Below are positions 1 to 8,973 of a DNA stretch of 64,000 nt, piece by piece (position 1 is the first letter of the stretch; every line of letters starts with the position of its first letter). The translations under genes were made by a program, and so were the position numbers. Source of the stretch: Croceivirga sp. (GTDB taxonomy: Bacteria > Bacteroidota > Bacteroidia > Flavobacteriales > Flavobacteriaceae); assembly GCA_028284935.1 (NCBI GenBank), contig JANQQQ010000008.1, positions 62,001-126,000 of the forward strand, read 5' to 3'. The notes under the pieces were generated by a model. That model saw only the letters and a list, made by a program, of their open reading frames with translations. It was not told the DNA's origin and searched no databases.

Positions 1-3000
1 TGCTGAAGCTTGGAAAGTGTGTTCTCAACATCACTCCGGCTGTCACGAATAGAACCCAACAGGTTGTCTAAATCAGTGTGTACCTGATGCGAGACCACAT
101 ATTCCAAATCGTCTACCTTACCTTTTTGTCGATTGTTGAATTTAAAAAAGGGGTTTCCATAACATTGGTAAGCGCCCCAGGTATTGGTGTGTGGATGGTT
201 TTGATAGGTGCCCAAGCGAGCCCTTTGCACCGAACTACCAAAATCATAACCTTCAAGCATTGAAGTATAAAAGGTTTCCGAAAACGTTAATGCCGCATGA
301 TCATCCACTGCCCAACCGGTTACGATAATGGCTTTAACACCCATATCTATTAATTCGGTACCTATGTTGGCAGCAAGCTTGAATCGGTTTTGATAGTAGG
401 TTTCCTCTTTCGAGGTAATAGTCCCAGAGTAGCAACAATTGATAAATACGAATTCTGGCACATAGCCCATTTGCTTTAGCATGGGTGGATCAATGAAAAT
501 ACCATCCCCAATTGCAATACCTATCCTATCAGACTCAGGTTCATAAAGACCATGGCCCGCAAAATGCATGATTTTATAGGTTTGATTGTACAAATGTCGA
601 ATAATGCTATCCGCGGTATTTTGAATCAACGACACGGTTGGAAAATGCGCTGAGGAAAGACGCTTAGCGACCCATTCCGCCTCGTTCTTTGCGGCAGGCA
701 AAGGGGGAAGTTTTTCTTCATTGTATAGCGGATCACCTACAACCAAGACATTGTCTACCCCCAAGGGAACTGCCCTGGCATAGCTGCCGTCAGAAGTAAT
801 CAATTGCCGAACAAACGAAGAAGTAACAGCAACAGGGGTGTCGTCGGTCGTGGTATCATGCAAAAGCTCCCAAGGGATTTCGGCTGCACTCTTATCCACC
901 TTTAGGACCATATTGCCCTGATTCCTGAAAACATCTTTAAATTCATTTGGGATTAGCATTTCAAAAAGGGTTTTGGAGAGGTGCTTGTTCCAGTGGTGGG
1001 TCTGGGAATGTAGCTCTAACAAATGATACACTTTGAGCATTCCAATTCCTATCATTTCTTCTTCTATTCTTGCCAATCCCTTGGAAGAGTAATATTTGAA
1101 CCCAACTAGTTCCTTGGAAGCACATAGATTTAAATCTTTAAACTGGCTGGTGATATGAAGGTTGTACCACCAGTCATATTCCATACTGGCGAACAATTTT
1201 TTCTTTTTGGCCCCTGGGCGCTTTACAATACCCTTATGCAGTTGAATGCCAATTCGGTTGTCCCTTCCCCTCATTTTACTTAAGTCGTAATAGGCCTCAC
1301 TAGCCACCGATTCGTAGTAATTGATGATTTCCAATTCTCGGATAGGTCGCAGTCCATCACCCACTTTCTCCATGTAGGCATTGGCCGATGCGATTCCCAG
1401 TAGAATTCCTTTTAACGAATCTTCTACGGGCAATTTGCCATAACCGATTCCTATAAGCATGCAAGAAATACCTTCAGCATACATTTTTGCCTCTGGGAGC
1501 GTATAATTATCCCGCATAAACATGGCATATTTCAGGGTCGCTAATTTGACGGTTTTAGCCAATAAAAATGAGGTCAGTTTTTCAGGGGCCCCCAACCCAC
1601 AGATGATGGCTCCTTTTGGTTGGGTCTTTAAATTGAAAAAAATCTCACTTTCCCCTACCTTGCCCGGATAGTACCCAATGCCCAAGCGTTGTGACAAACG
1701 GCCATTCAGATAATCGTCCAATGCTTTCTCCGCACTTAGGATGAGGTCCATGAAAAAGTGCCCTACCATAACAGGAAAAGAGGCCATTTCCAAATCGGCA
1801 TTGATGACTTTGACATTGAATTCTGAAACGGGTGGTATTTCCGTTTTTTCCAGGTCAAAAATGGCATTGACCACAAGTTCAGATTGCTGCAAGGGTTCAA
1901 CATCATGGTAGATTTCGGTAATAACTTCTCCATTGCGATTCAATGGCGGATGGGTCATTAATTTCGAAGTATTCCCCTTATCCAAAATATCTGAAATGCC
2001 TTCAAAAATGTACTCCTCATTGGCCAAATCCCCATGCCCTGTTGTGGTGTAATACAGATTGGTGCTATTTCGCAAGGGTTGGGGAATTCCTGATTTCCAA
2101 GTAACACTGCCATCTCCTTCAGAAGTGGCTTTGTAGACCAATTTTTGATGTTTTGACAGGAATTTATTTTTGAAGGTATAGTCAAATACGGTTTCATTGG
2201 CCTTTCCACAGATGTAATACACATTTTTGAAAAAACCAGCTGAGTTGTCCATTTTACTGATTTGCTGTAGTATGGAAGTTCTGTATTTTCCAAAGGTGCT
2301 CAAGGATTTGCCATGTAGTTTGGGATTTGGCATATGCCTTGAATTCGTCCTGTCACTAATAGCTTTCCAAAAATTGGGATCCCAAAAATCCCGACTTGTA
2401 TTTTGCTCCAGAGGTAAGAGTTCGAAAACCCCTGGATAGTTCCAAAAAACTTTAAGCAAATCCTTCCTGTCGTGATCGAAATCCAACATTGCCAATTGCT
2501 TCACTCTTCGGCTATGACCGGTTAGTACCTCCATCACAAGATAGGATCCGAGCCAAGGGGTTCCCAAAAGAATCAATTTATTTTTATCATTCGAACTGAA
2601 TTGAGACCAAGTTTTCGAATGATCAATCATACACTGTCTTGCCACCAGACCTCCCATGGAATGGGCCACAATGTGAATCTTGATATTTTGTAACGCCAAC
2701 AGTTCATCCAATTTTTGTTGGAGGGCAGTAGCAGCATCCGCGAGTGTTTTTCGCCAGTCAAAAGCAAGGGTGATCACATCAAATCTTTCGGAAAAATATC
2801 GCCCCATTTTCCCGTAAAACTTTTCTACTACACCTGAGGCTTCTACACTGGGATTTGATATAGACAGTTGGTTCACTATGGCACCATCATTGAGTTCTCG
2901 CATTTGAATCCATTGATCCTTGCCATTGCTCGCCAAAGTAGAACCCATAATTCCCGGTAAAACAAGGAGTACATCCCTTGTGACCTTATCGGGTGAAAAG

Positions 3001-4496
3001 TTAATGCCGTCAAGAGAAAGCCAATCAAGCAAGATTCCCCGTTGTCCCTGGGCATAGACTCGCTTGGTAAATGTTACCTCGGGTACAGTGTTAGACACTT
3101 TGCAGTCCAAAGCCTTTAAGATAGCCGTACAGGTGTTTTTATTAATAAAATAATTAAAGTGTGAGGTCTCCCCGTCTTTGGACAGGTATATATTGATGGG
3201 TTGTAATCTAGACACACCGTGTGTCATTCGTTTGGTGTCCACTACTAAATCGTTGGGCACTTGATAAAAGAGATTGGCCAATAGCACCTTTAGGGAACCC
3301 AGGTTAATGCCGCTCACTTCAGAATCACCAGCTATAACAAACAGTTTACTGGATACCAACGTGCTGGCGGAATTCATCATTTTTTGAAAATAAGACTCCG
3401 GCATCATACTATTCAGTCCGGGTAGTGCTTCCGGATCTTCCTTTTGAGCAATAAGCTCTAATAAAAATGATTTGACCAAAGCATATATGGGATGGCTTAT
3501 CCCAAAAGCTAGGGAAATCGTATTAAGCAAAAGATTGAAAAAATGATCTATGCGTCTAGAGAGAATGGAGGTGCCACTAGCCGGAGCTGCTATTCGAATA
3601 ACTTTGTTTACCCTAAGACGCTTTGCCAGTGCCAGCTTATTGATTTCGAGCATCAAATCATGGGAAGCCTTATCCTTTCCTGCTACAATTCGCAATTCTG
3701 CTGAATTAAAACCAAGGTTAGCTTTTGAATTGTTAAAATCACATTTTGCCAAAATATCAGCAATCAACCCCCCACGGGAGTGGCTTAAGATATCAATCGC
3801 AAAATCTTCAGGACAGTGTTGTAAGAAATAGAGTGCATTTTCCAAAGGACTTTGGGAAAGCGTAAAATGCTCTAAGGCTATTACGTTGCCACTGTATTTA
3901 GTGATGATTTCATTGAAAGTGTTGTTGGACATCAGCCCGCCAAAAGAACCTTCAGTATTGGATAAGGTTCCATGTAAAAGTAAAAGATACCCGCCTTGTT
4001 TTTCTTTGTATCGAAATGCGGTTTTTTTAAAAATCGAGTCAACCTTAAATAGTCCAGGGTCTGGTTGCACTTTTTTGTCGTAAGTAATACCTAATTGTTT
4101 CATCACGAGCTTTGCAGGAGCTTTTGGTTTAAAGACACTGAAGAGTTTTATTACAGCCCTTTTTACCCCTACGCTGCGGTTTTTTTTATCTTCCTCAAAA
4201 ATTTCAGAATCAAATTGGTAATACTCCTTCTGACTATCTCTTTTTGATATAATGGTTGTGCCATATAGTTCTTGAATATCTTCAGGATGTCCAATCCATT
4301 CCGTATCATCACTAAACTTTAAGGCCAGCAAATCATTCTCATCAAACTTAATTTCATGGGGTTTGTTTTCCGAACGATTCGAGGATATGGCAATACATTT
4401 ACTTAGCTCAAATTTTGATGGGGTATCGGACAGAAAAGCTTGATCTCCATGGGTGACATTCAGCAGCTTACCATAAATTTTTGCATTTTTTTGCAT
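1..4496 (-). CDS. Giant dual alpha/beta-hydrolase and CHAT-domain protein (partial, runs off left edge)
   Basis: An open frame starts at the ATG at 4496 and stays open to base 1, giving 1498 visible codons; the C-terminus is outside the window. Seen in the translation: a first alpha/beta-hydrolase with an LLLLHGTLSN oxyanion strand and nucleophile elbow HSRGG (Ser240); a second, lipase/LCAT-like, with LLVLPGIMGS and elbow AHSMGG (Ser613); a long middle region; then a CHAT protease domain with FAGHG (His1315) and INCCYSG (Cys1355), the expected His-Cys dyad. No signal peptide is visible, so it is probably cytoplasmic. CHAT is a caspase-clan peptidase family. Pairing it with two esterase-like domains suggests an effector or a controlled protease, but the substrate is unknown. 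It is divergent from the lipoprotein gene, and a locus-specific operator lies 228 bases upstream of the start. Confidence 0.85.
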   Translation of the reverse strand, partial: MQKNAKIYGKLLNVTHGDQAFLSDTPSKFELSKCIAISSNRSENKPHEIKFDENDLLALKFSDDTEWIGHPEDIQELYGTTIISKRDSQKEYYQFDSEIFEEDKKNRSVGVKRAVIKLFSVFKPKAPAKLVMKQLGITYDKKVQPDPGLFKVDSIFKKTAFRYKEKQGGYLLLLHGTLSNTEGSFGGLMSNNTFNEIITKYSGNVIALEHFTLSQSPLENALYFLQHCPEDFAIDILSHSRGGLIADILAKCDFNNSKANLGFNSAELRIVAGKDKASHDLMLEINKLALAKRLRVNKVIRIAAPASGTSILSRRIDHFFNLLLNTISLAFGISHPIYALVKSFLLELIAQKEDPEALPGLNSMMPESYFQKMMNSASTLVSSKLFVIAGDSEVSGINLGSLKVLLANLFYQVPNDLVVDTKRMTHGVSRLQPINIYLSKDGETSHFNYFINKNTCTAILKALDCKVSNTVPEVTFTKRVYAQGQRGILLDWLSLDGINFSPDKVTRDVLLVLPGIMGSTLASNGKDQWIQMRELNDGAIVNQLSISNPSVEASGVVEKFYGKMGRYFSERFDVITLAFDWRKTLADAATALQQKLDELLALQNIKIHIVAHSMGGLVARQCMIDHSKTWSQFSSNDKNKLILLGTPWLGSYLVMEVLTGHSRRVKQLAMLDFDHDRKDLLKVFWNYPGVFELLPLEQNTSRDFWDPNFWKAISDRTNSRHMPNPKLHGKSLSTFGKYRTSILQQISKMDNSAGFFKNVYYICGKANETVFDYTFKNKFLSKHQKLVYKATSEGDGSVTWKSGIPQPLRNSTNLYYTTTGHGDLANEEYIFEGISDILDKGNTSKLMTHPPLNRNGEVITEIYHDVEPLQQSELVVNAIFDLEKTEIPPVSEFNVKVINADLEMASFPVMVGHFFMDLILSAEKALDDYLNGRLSQRLGIGYYPGKVGESEIFFNLKTQPKGAIICGLGAPEKLTSFLLAKTVKLATLKYAMFMRDNYTLPEAKMYAEGISCMLIGIGYGKLPVEDSLKGILLGIASANAYMEKVGDGLRPIRELEIINYYESVASEAYYDLSKMRGRDNRIGIQLHKGIVKRPGAKKKKLFASMEYDWWYNLHITSQFKDLNLCASKELVGFKYYSSKGLARIEEEMIGIGMLKVYHLLELHSQTHHWNKHLSKTLFEMLIPNEFKDVFRNQGNMVLKVDKSAAEIPWELLHDTTTDDTPVAVTSSFVRQLITSDGSYARAVPLGVDNVLVVGDPLYNEEKLPPLPAAKNEAEWVAKRLSSAHFPTVSLIQNTADSIIRHLYNQTYKIMHFAGHGLYEPESDRIGIAIGDGIFIDPPMLKQMGYVPEFVFINCCYSGTITSKEETYYQNRFKLAANIGTELIDMGVKAIIVTGWAVDDHAALTFSETFYTSMLEGYDFGSSVQRARLGTYQNHPHTNTWGAYQCYGNPFFKFNNRQKGKVDDLEYVVSHQVHTDLDNLLGSIRDSRSDVENTLSKLQ

Positions 4497-4724
4497 TGGA
4501 ATACTTAATAAAAAGTTTAGGTGTTTTCTTGTTTATAATTCCTGAATCATTCTAGATGCTGATGAATAGTAACAGTTAAATAAGCGTATATAAGCCTTGA
4601 CCATAAAATGGCAATGGTTGAATATTAATGAGACGAAATTTTTAAAAATTGGGAGGAACTGTTTTTTACAACATGGCTTAAGTTAAAATAGAATTTATGA
4701 AAACTCAATTATGCATTAAAAATT

Positions 4725-4739
4725 GATGGTTTTACCATC
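4725..4739 (-). promoter_or_regulatory. Locus operator, site 1 (CHAT gene)
   Basis: Read on the minus strand this is GATGG-TAAAA-CCATC, a perfect 5-bp dyad with a 5-base A-rich centre. It is one of five such elements in the locus and lies 228 bases upstream of the CHAT-gene ATG. I do not see a well-placed TAnnTTTG element at the 19-22 base spacing found at the other sites, so the promoter position here is unclear. Confidence 0.6.
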
Positions 4740-4870
4740 ACTTGATTAAAACATGGATTTGACTGGAAATCGACCATTGATAGGGTTTGACCAAACGTTA
4801 TTGCACAGAATACTCACTGTTCTAAAATAGCTCGATAGCCAATTTTTCTAAAGCACCTCAATTCCAAAAT

Positions 4871-4885
4871 GATGGAAAAACCCTC
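4871..4885 (+). promoter_or_regulatory. Locus operator, site 2 (lipoprotein gene)
   Basis: GATGG-AAAAA-CCCTC, one mismatch from the perfect dyad, 95 bases upstream of the lipoprotein ATG. A candidate -7 element TAAATATG starts 20 bases downstream, at 4906. The rest of the 4497-4980 divergent region holds no gene that I can support. Confidence 0.55.
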
Positions 4886-4980
4886 AAAATCACCATTTTT
4901 AATCATAAATATGGACTTGTATAAAATAAAAGTGAGTGCCTAAAGTTAGTTGGGTAGTTACATCAAATCCTTTTATTACA

Positions 4981-5460
4981 ATGAGACTTACAAAACTATT
5001 CACATTTCTATTTTTAATGGTTATTGCGCTAACATTTACCTCATGCAGTGAAGATGATGATTCCAATTCGGAAGATGTGTCTACTTTTATAAGATTTACC
5101 ATTGATGGCACTGACTATGACTTTGGGAATATCATTTCTGCAGAATCGCTATCGTTGACTTTAAATGGTAACAATGGAGAGGGCTTGACCGATCCAGGGG
5201 ATACCCAGATCAGTATCTTTTTACCTGTTGAACCTGTAGAAGGTACGTTTGACTTTCAAGGTACGTTTGATGGGGACCACAAGTTGTCATTCTCTTCGGA
5301 ATCTTTGGGCTTTGACTTTGATTTTGCTGAAGATGGAAGCATAACAATTACTGAAATTTCAGATGATTTTATAGAAGGGACCTTCACTGCTACTATAACT
5401 TCCGAAGACGATACCACAATAAACATTACCAGTGGCACATTTAAGGGTGAAATGTTTTAA
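4981..5460 (+). CDS. Small secreted lipoprotein of unknown function
   Basis: The 159-aa product starts MRLTKLFTFLFLMVIALTF and has a lipobox-like TSC followed by acidic SEDDD, so it is probably lipidated at Cys21. The mature part is beta-rich with alternating hydrophobic and acidic stretches (DFQGTFDGDH, SFSSESLGFDFDF). It ends in a typical flavobacterial repeat-like core (FIEGTFTATI, SGTFKGEMF). I chose the ATG at 4981 because an upstream GTG at 4936 would bury the signal peptide. An operator-like site lies upstream and a clear terminator follows, so it is probably monocistronic. I do not recognise a specific function. Confidence 0.75.
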   Translation: MRLTKLFTFLFLMVIALTFTSCSEDDDSNSEDVSTFIRFTIDGTDYDFGNIISAESLSLTLNGNNGEGLTDPGDTQISIFLPVEPVEGTFDFQGTFDGDHKLSFSSESLGFDFDFAEDGSITITEISDDFIEGTFTATITSEDDTTINITSGTFKGEMF

Positions 5461-5471
5461 CAGAAATACTG

Positions 5472-5509
5472 AAAAAAAATAGGGGGCATATGTATGCCTC
5501 CTATTTTTA
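5472..5509 (+). terminator. Rho-independent terminator after the lipoprotein gene
   Basis: Inverted repeat AAAATAGG...GGCATA / TATGCC...CCTATTTT with a short loop and T-rich end. The A-rich left flank means it could also act on minus-strand transcripts from the response regulator gene. Confidence 0.75.
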
Positions 5510-5597
5510 TAAAATTGATTTTAAGGACACAGGGCTGCTAGCGTAAATTTCTTCTGGCGGAGTACTTTGGCACTACTCACCATTTCAAATGTAAGCA

Positions 5598-6257
5598 CTA
5601 AATGAAACCCCTTTCCTTTGCCTGTTCCAATAATGACTTATCCCCTTTGACATCAAATAGATATTTTAGTTTTCTTTTCCGCCGTTCTATGGTAGGCATG
5701 GATAAGGGAACAATTCTGGGGAGGTCTTTTGTCTTTTCCCCTTGCGCCAAGTGGTATAGAATCTTTCTGTCTAAACTATCAAGGTCAATGGTATTGGTAA
5801 TCCGTTTACGAACCAAGTTACCTACGATCTCACAATAATAGACATCCCCCATTATTATGGTCTTAAGCCCTTCCTCGAGCTTTTGGGAGGTCAATTTACT
5901 TTTAATGATAAATCCGTTGGGGTTGACACTTTTCAGTAGACTACTTATGCGATAATTATCGTTAAGCATGGTTAGGATCAGGATTTTAATGCTAGGAAAA
6001 TCTTTGCGTAAGACAATCCCTAAATCTTCCCCACATAAAAGACGGCCATTTGTTGAAGGGGGCATGTTAATATCCAAAAAGACAATATCAAAGGGATCAC
6101 TTTTTGAATGATGTATTTTTCGTAGGGCACTATCGGTGGAGAGCGCCGTATCGACGCACTTAAAATCCACCCCCCGCACATTTTTAAGTGTTGCTAAGTA
6201 TCCTTTTAGTATCATGGGGTGATCATCCACCATAAGGATGTTCAGTTCTTGTTTCAT
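5598..6257 (-). CDS. Orphan response regulator, receiver plus LuxR-like HTH
   Basis: The 219-aa protein has an N-terminal receiver domain with the acidic pocket VDDHP (Asp11/Asp12), the phospho-acceptor in VFLDINMP (Asp62) and a conserved Lys near IIKSK. The C-terminal ~65 residues (RKILYHLAQGEKTKDLP..., TIERRKRKLKYLF) fit a diverged GerE/LuxR helix-turn-helix. No histidine kinase gene is present in the window. The gene sits in the middle of the accessory locus, between the lipoprotein and the 717-aa gene, and has a copy of the shared operator upstream of its own start. I infer that it is the local regulator and may regulate itself. Confidence 0.88.
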   Translation of the reverse strand: MKQELNILMVDDHPMILKGYLATLKNVRGVDFKCVDTALSTDSALRKIHHSKSDPFDIVFLDINMPPSTNGRLLCGEDLGIVLRKDFPSIKILILTMLNDNYRISSLLKSVNPNGFIIKSKLTSQKLEEGLKTIIMGDVYYCEIVGNLVRKRITNTIDLDSLDRKILYHLAQGEKTKDLPRIVPLSMPTIERRKRKLKYLFDVKGDKSLLEQAKERGFI

Positions 6258-6420
6258 AGCTCATGTTCAATCAAATTCATAAATAGTATTTAAGGCAAAG
6301 GTTTGGGTTGGCCAGTTGGTCACTACGCCACTTAGGGGGAGTATTACTCTTTTAAATAAACTATTTTCACCGAATTGTTGGATTAATTTCATGTTAAATT
6401 AATGGTGAAGTAATTAGAAT

Positions 6421-6435
6421 GAGGGATTTTCCATC
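6421..6435 (-). promoter_or_regulatory. Locus operator, site 3 (response regulator gene)
   Basis: On the minus strand this is GATGG-AAAAT-CCCTC, 163 bases upstream of the response regulator ATG. A weak -7 candidate TAATTTAA starts 19 bases downstream. It suggests autoregulation if the regulator binds this element. Confidence 0.5.
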
Positions 6436-6740
6436 AATCTTCTCTTTTCGGGAAAATAAATGAAGGTTACTTATACTAATTCCGTGTTTTTTAAGTTAGG
6501 CACGCGCGCTCGTGTCCGATAGGATATTTTCCCATAAAATTGTTTTCGTCCTTCGCTTAGGTTTTACAATTTGGCGTATGTTATGGGGAAGGTATCACCC
6601 CTAGAAGAGGTACCACGAAAAGCTGGTTTTTCCTTTGAATGGCAATCGTTTCCACTCCTATGGGATTAGCTGGATAAAGTCATCAATTGATACCGCCTGT
6701 TCCATTACTGCAATTTTAAATTCATGTTAAAAATCAAAAA

Positions 6741-6797
6741 CCATCAACATTCGATGGAAAAGCCATCGGCCCTTCGTTGCATCATATTCTAATTTTA
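6741..6797 (+). promoter_or_regulatory. Locus operator, site 4, and promoter of the 717-aa/toxin operon
   Basis: A CCATC box at 6741-6745 is followed by GATGG-AAAAG-CCATC at 6753-6767, then 22 bases to a -7-like element TAATTTTA at 6790. The ATG follows 52 bases after the operator. The same arrangement and the same 22-base spacing recur before the gene at 15274. Confidence 0.65.
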
Positions 6798-6819
6798 GTA
6801 GCGAGTAAAGCAGTGTACC

Positions 6820-8973
6820 ATGTCAAAATTAGCAAGACCGGAATCCTATTTCTTTAGTGAATCCACTGTCAATCAAACGGCCGATCAGGCATTTGGTCCG
6901 GTGGTGGGCAATGAAACCACGCAGTATCGGACAACTGGTAAATTCAATACGGTATCGGATGTTAAGGCCTTTGCCATATGTGCTGGGCAGGTGTTTTTGC
7001 AACCACATATCGATGCTGCCAAGGTCAACCTTATTCTTAGGCCCTATAGACAACCTATAAATGGACTGGCCATTAAATACTTTATATATAGGGGGCTTAA
7101 AAAAACGGATTTTATCCCTTCTGGGGATACGGATTTGGTTGCCCATTCCCAAGTGGGCAGTGCCACTGCATTTATACAATTGTTGTGGAACCAGTTAAAG
7201 GCCTTTAGTGGTTGGACAGATTCCGAGGCCAATGCAGAAACGTTTCTCGTCAAATGGATCGGGTACGATCCTGTGAACCAGGCTGTCGATACCTTTATCG
7301 ATGATTATTTTTTTATGGCCGATGCCTACGGCGATGAGAACAATGAGACCCTAAAGCCCTTTGAATTTCCCATGGTGCCCCGTGGTACGCATTTGGGCAA
7401 TTTTACCGGGGATTACGGTTTGGACATTGTGTTGAGCGACGGGGATTATAAAGCACTCACCTCAAGTACTGGTTTTCAGTTTGATCTGGCCTATGCCCGT
7501 GCCGCAGAAAATATTTTGGACACCGCACAAGTGCCCACGGGTTATATAGAAAAGCAATACCGCGAGGCCATAACCCATTTTATAGACCCTGCAGCCTTTT
7601 GGGGGTTGCATTACATAGATGGTACGGTTTGGGTCAACGAAAGTGGCACGGCCGTAAAGAAAAAAGGACAGGCCATTTATGATGATATCGTGGACAATTT
7701 CGCCACCAAGAATAAGGTATACCTGCATGTTCAGGGGCATTTGGGGCGCTCGTTCAACTATTACGGTGCCTATGCGGAACAATTGGGCAGTGCCGATGTG
7801 ATCAAACAAGGGATAGCTACGGATACCACAACGGCCGCCCCCTATGCAACCCATGCATGGCCTGTATTGATATGGGATACGGAACAGACCCACACCAATA
7901 CTACCAATAGCTTCTTTTTGCAATTGGTATTCAATGCGACAAGTACTGTAATGTTGTATGGGCAAGTGGGTCAACTTACGGAAGGCGCGGAAAACAGCTT
8001 TATATTGGCAGCACAATTGGTGCCCGAGACCACGGTAGCGCAGGATGGCAGTACCGTACAGGAGGCGTATGGCAATCCCGTGGAGATTGTGGTGCCCGCA
8101 GTGGACAGTGGGGCCAATAAGGCCAACGTAGCGGGTTATGTGCACCTCATCTACCAGGGTATAGCTTTAACGGCTACCGAAGATGTGGACGGCACTCCGG
8201 TAGAGCGGCTCATTAAACCTTTGGATACGCTCTTTGGGCCGGTCAACATAACACAAAGGTTGGCCAGTGCCGGTACTGATGTGATTGCGTGGAGTTATGG
8301 CAATGCACAGCATCTGGTATACGATGGTGAAAATACCTTGGCTTTACAGACCAAGATGGTAGCCGATAAATTGGCCTATGATGATGGAAATAGTCTACAA
8401 GTACAGGATCGGGTAGTTTATGAAGCCCAACTGGTAGAAGGTATTGGTGGGGGCGTGCTGAATAGAAGCAACGCCATAACCTTTGCACCCAATGCTGGTA
8501 ATGTTCCCTTTGAAAGCGAAGTGAATAATTTTTATGTGCCCAGCCTTCCCTATTATTTGACCACGGAAAACTTTACCGACGGTACTGTTCCAATAGCGGG
8601 TCTTATGTTTAACCATCAGGAAGGAGAACCGATCCATAAATTGTATTTAGGCATTACAAAGGGAGAACAAGATGCTTTGGTCGCGGAAGTCACGGCAAAT
8701 ACCTTAAAAGTAGCAGTGCTGTTTTTTATTCCTTTAGCCTCTAATGGTCGTTTTGTTTCCCAAGAAGGAAAGGAGTACAGTAAATACAATTTAGTGGTGC
8801 TTGGAGAAGACAACGCCGGTGATTTGGGATTGTATCATCCGAATGCCAACATTACAACTTATACCCTTGATGATCGCTGTTTTTATTCAACGGAGTATGT
8901 AGAGGTGATGCCAATATTGACGGCTTCTGATTATGCATTGGAAAATATTATTGAAGAAAACGAAATCATATAA
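6820..8973 (+). CDS. Uncharacterised 717-aa protein of the fibre/toxin locus
   Basis: I do not recognise this family. The protein has no signal peptide, no clear membrane segment and no T9SS sorting domain. It is rich in aromatic and small residues, with many short beta-like stretches, which would fit a structural or particle-associated protein. Examples are KVNLILRPYRQPINGLAIK near residue 70 and FFLQLVFNATSTVMLYGQ in the middle. It is first in its operon, directly behind a well-formed operator/promoter. Its stop overlaps the ATG of the toxin gene (TAATG), so the two are probably translationally coupled. A role as chaperone, carrier or platform for the toxin is an inference from this coupling only. 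Confidence 0.8.
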   Translation: MSKLARPESYFFSESTVNQTADQAFGPVVGNETTQYRTTGKFNTVSDVKAFAICAGQVFLQPHIDAAKVNLILRPYRQPINGLAIKYFIYRGLKKTDFIPSGDTDLVAHSQVGSATAFIQLLWNQLKAFSGWTDSEANAETFLVKWIGYDPVNQAVDTFIDDYFFMADAYGDENNETLKPFEFPMVPRGTHLGNFTGDYGLDIVLSDGDYKALTSSTGFQFDLAYARAAENILDTAQVPTGYIEKQYREAITHFIDPAAFWGLHYIDGTVWVNESGTAVKKKGQAIYDDIVDNFATKNKVYLHVQGHLGRSFNYYGAYAEQLGSADVIKQGIATDTTTAAPYATHAWPVLIWDTEQTHTNTTNSFFLQLVFNATSTVMLYGQVGQLTEGAENSFILAAQLVPETTVAQDGSTVQEAYGNPVEIVVPAVDSGANKANVAGYVHLIYQGIALTATEDVDGTPVERLIKPLDTLFGPVNITQRLASAGTDVIAWSYGNAQHLVYDGENTLALQTKMVADKLAYDDGNSLQVQDRVVYEAQLVEGIGGGVLNRSNAITFAPNAGNVPFESEVNNFYVPSLPYYLTTENFTDGTVPIAGLMFNHQEGEPIHKLYLGITKGEQDALVAEVTANTLKVAVLFFIPLASNGRFVSQEGKEYSKYNLVVLGEDNAGDLGLYHPNANITTYTLDDRCFYSTEYVEVMPILTASDYALENIIEENEII

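Larger units (their letters stand above)
6258..6819. other. Divergent intergenic region, no gene seen
   Basis: The 562 bases between the response regulator and the 717-aa gene contain two operator copies, at 6421-6435 (minus) and 6753-6767 (plus). I find no credible open frame or RNA gene in the rest. Confidence 0.6.

Noticed and set aside
7462..8145. A 227-codon minus-strand open frame inside the 717-aa gene
   Set aside because: It is antisense to a longer, operon-placed gene, and its composition (many His/Arg/Ile/Tyr) is that of a shadow frame.
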